Source: Arabidopsis thaliana | Lineage: Eukaryota > Streptophyta > Magnoliopsida > Brassicales > Brassicaceae | NCBI RefSeq assembly: GCF_000001735.4 | Contig: NC_003075.7 | Span: 18,043,001 to 18,107,000, forward strand | Length of the DNA: 64,000 nt | Direction of reading: 5' to 3' | Shown here: in pieces, positions 58,438 through 64,000 of the stretch | How positions within the stretch are numbered: position 1 is the first letter of the stretch | Layout of the letters: every line of letters begins with the position of its first letter | Translations under genes and position numbers: made by a program | The notes under the pieces: model-generated | Told to the model about the DNA's origin: nothing | What the model saw: only the letters and a program-made list of their open reading frames with translations | Databases searched by the model: none

Positions 58438-64000
<5,563 letters not shown>

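Overview
The window is nuclear DNA of a flowering plant. The proteins, intron sizes (about 80-200 bp), AT-rich spacers and gene order match Arabidopsis thaliana chromosome 4, lower arm, roughly loci AT4G38600 to AT4G38780. Species and locus names come from recognising the proteins from memory, not from a database search. Exon boundaries were read by hand from GT-AG (or GC-AG) signals, and the reading frame was checked across every junction. For most genes the summed length agrees with the length I remember for the Arabidopsis protein.

Layout, left to right. 1-6292 (-): HECT ubiquitin ligase UPL3/KAKTUS, cut at the left edge before the catalytic Cys. A 4.2 kb spacer carries the MYB4 promoter. 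10866-11876 (+): MYB4, an R2R3-MYB repressor of phenylpropanoid genes. 14357-16459 (-): proteasome ubiquitin receptor RPN10. 16884-19091 (-): choline-transporter-like membrane protein. 20377-22769 (+): GH10 xylanase-like enzyme. 23448-28227 (-): two tandem thaumatin-like genes. 29240-29851 (-): cold-shock/zinc-knuckle protein GRP2 (CSP2). 31743-32699 (-): PLC-X-domain protein. 33583-34155 (-): dirigent protein. 35141-37002 (-): eIF4B-like factor. 37484-39305 (-): NIPA-type Mg transporter. 40620-41138 (-): cyclophilin ROC1. 42033-53166 (-): nucleoporin NUP188, 31 exons. 54009-55448 (-): proline-rich cell-wall protein PRP4. 58438-64000 (-): the C-terminal part of a second PRP8 spliceosomal gene, cut at the right edge.

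Thirteen of fifteen genes lie on the minus strand; only MYB4 and the GH10 gene are on plus. There is no operon-like logic, but some functions group loosely: ubiquitin-proteasome (UPL3, RPN10), cell wall and phenylpropanoid (MYB4, GH10, dirigent, PRP4) and RNA metabolism (GRP2, eIF4B, PRP8). No tRNA, rRNA, CRISPR or full-length transposon was seen.

The most unusual structure is a 238-bp near-perfect foldback inside NUP188 intron 28 (44205-44442). It has two 110-bp arms with one mismatch, an 18-nt loop, and a 5-bp direct repeat (GTCTA) immediately on both sides. It looks like a recently inserted foldback/MITE-type element or a young hairpin small-RNA locus. Also notable are three introns that only work with GC-AG splice sites, one NAGNAG acceptor, and a probable alternative terminal exon in the second thaumatin-like gene.
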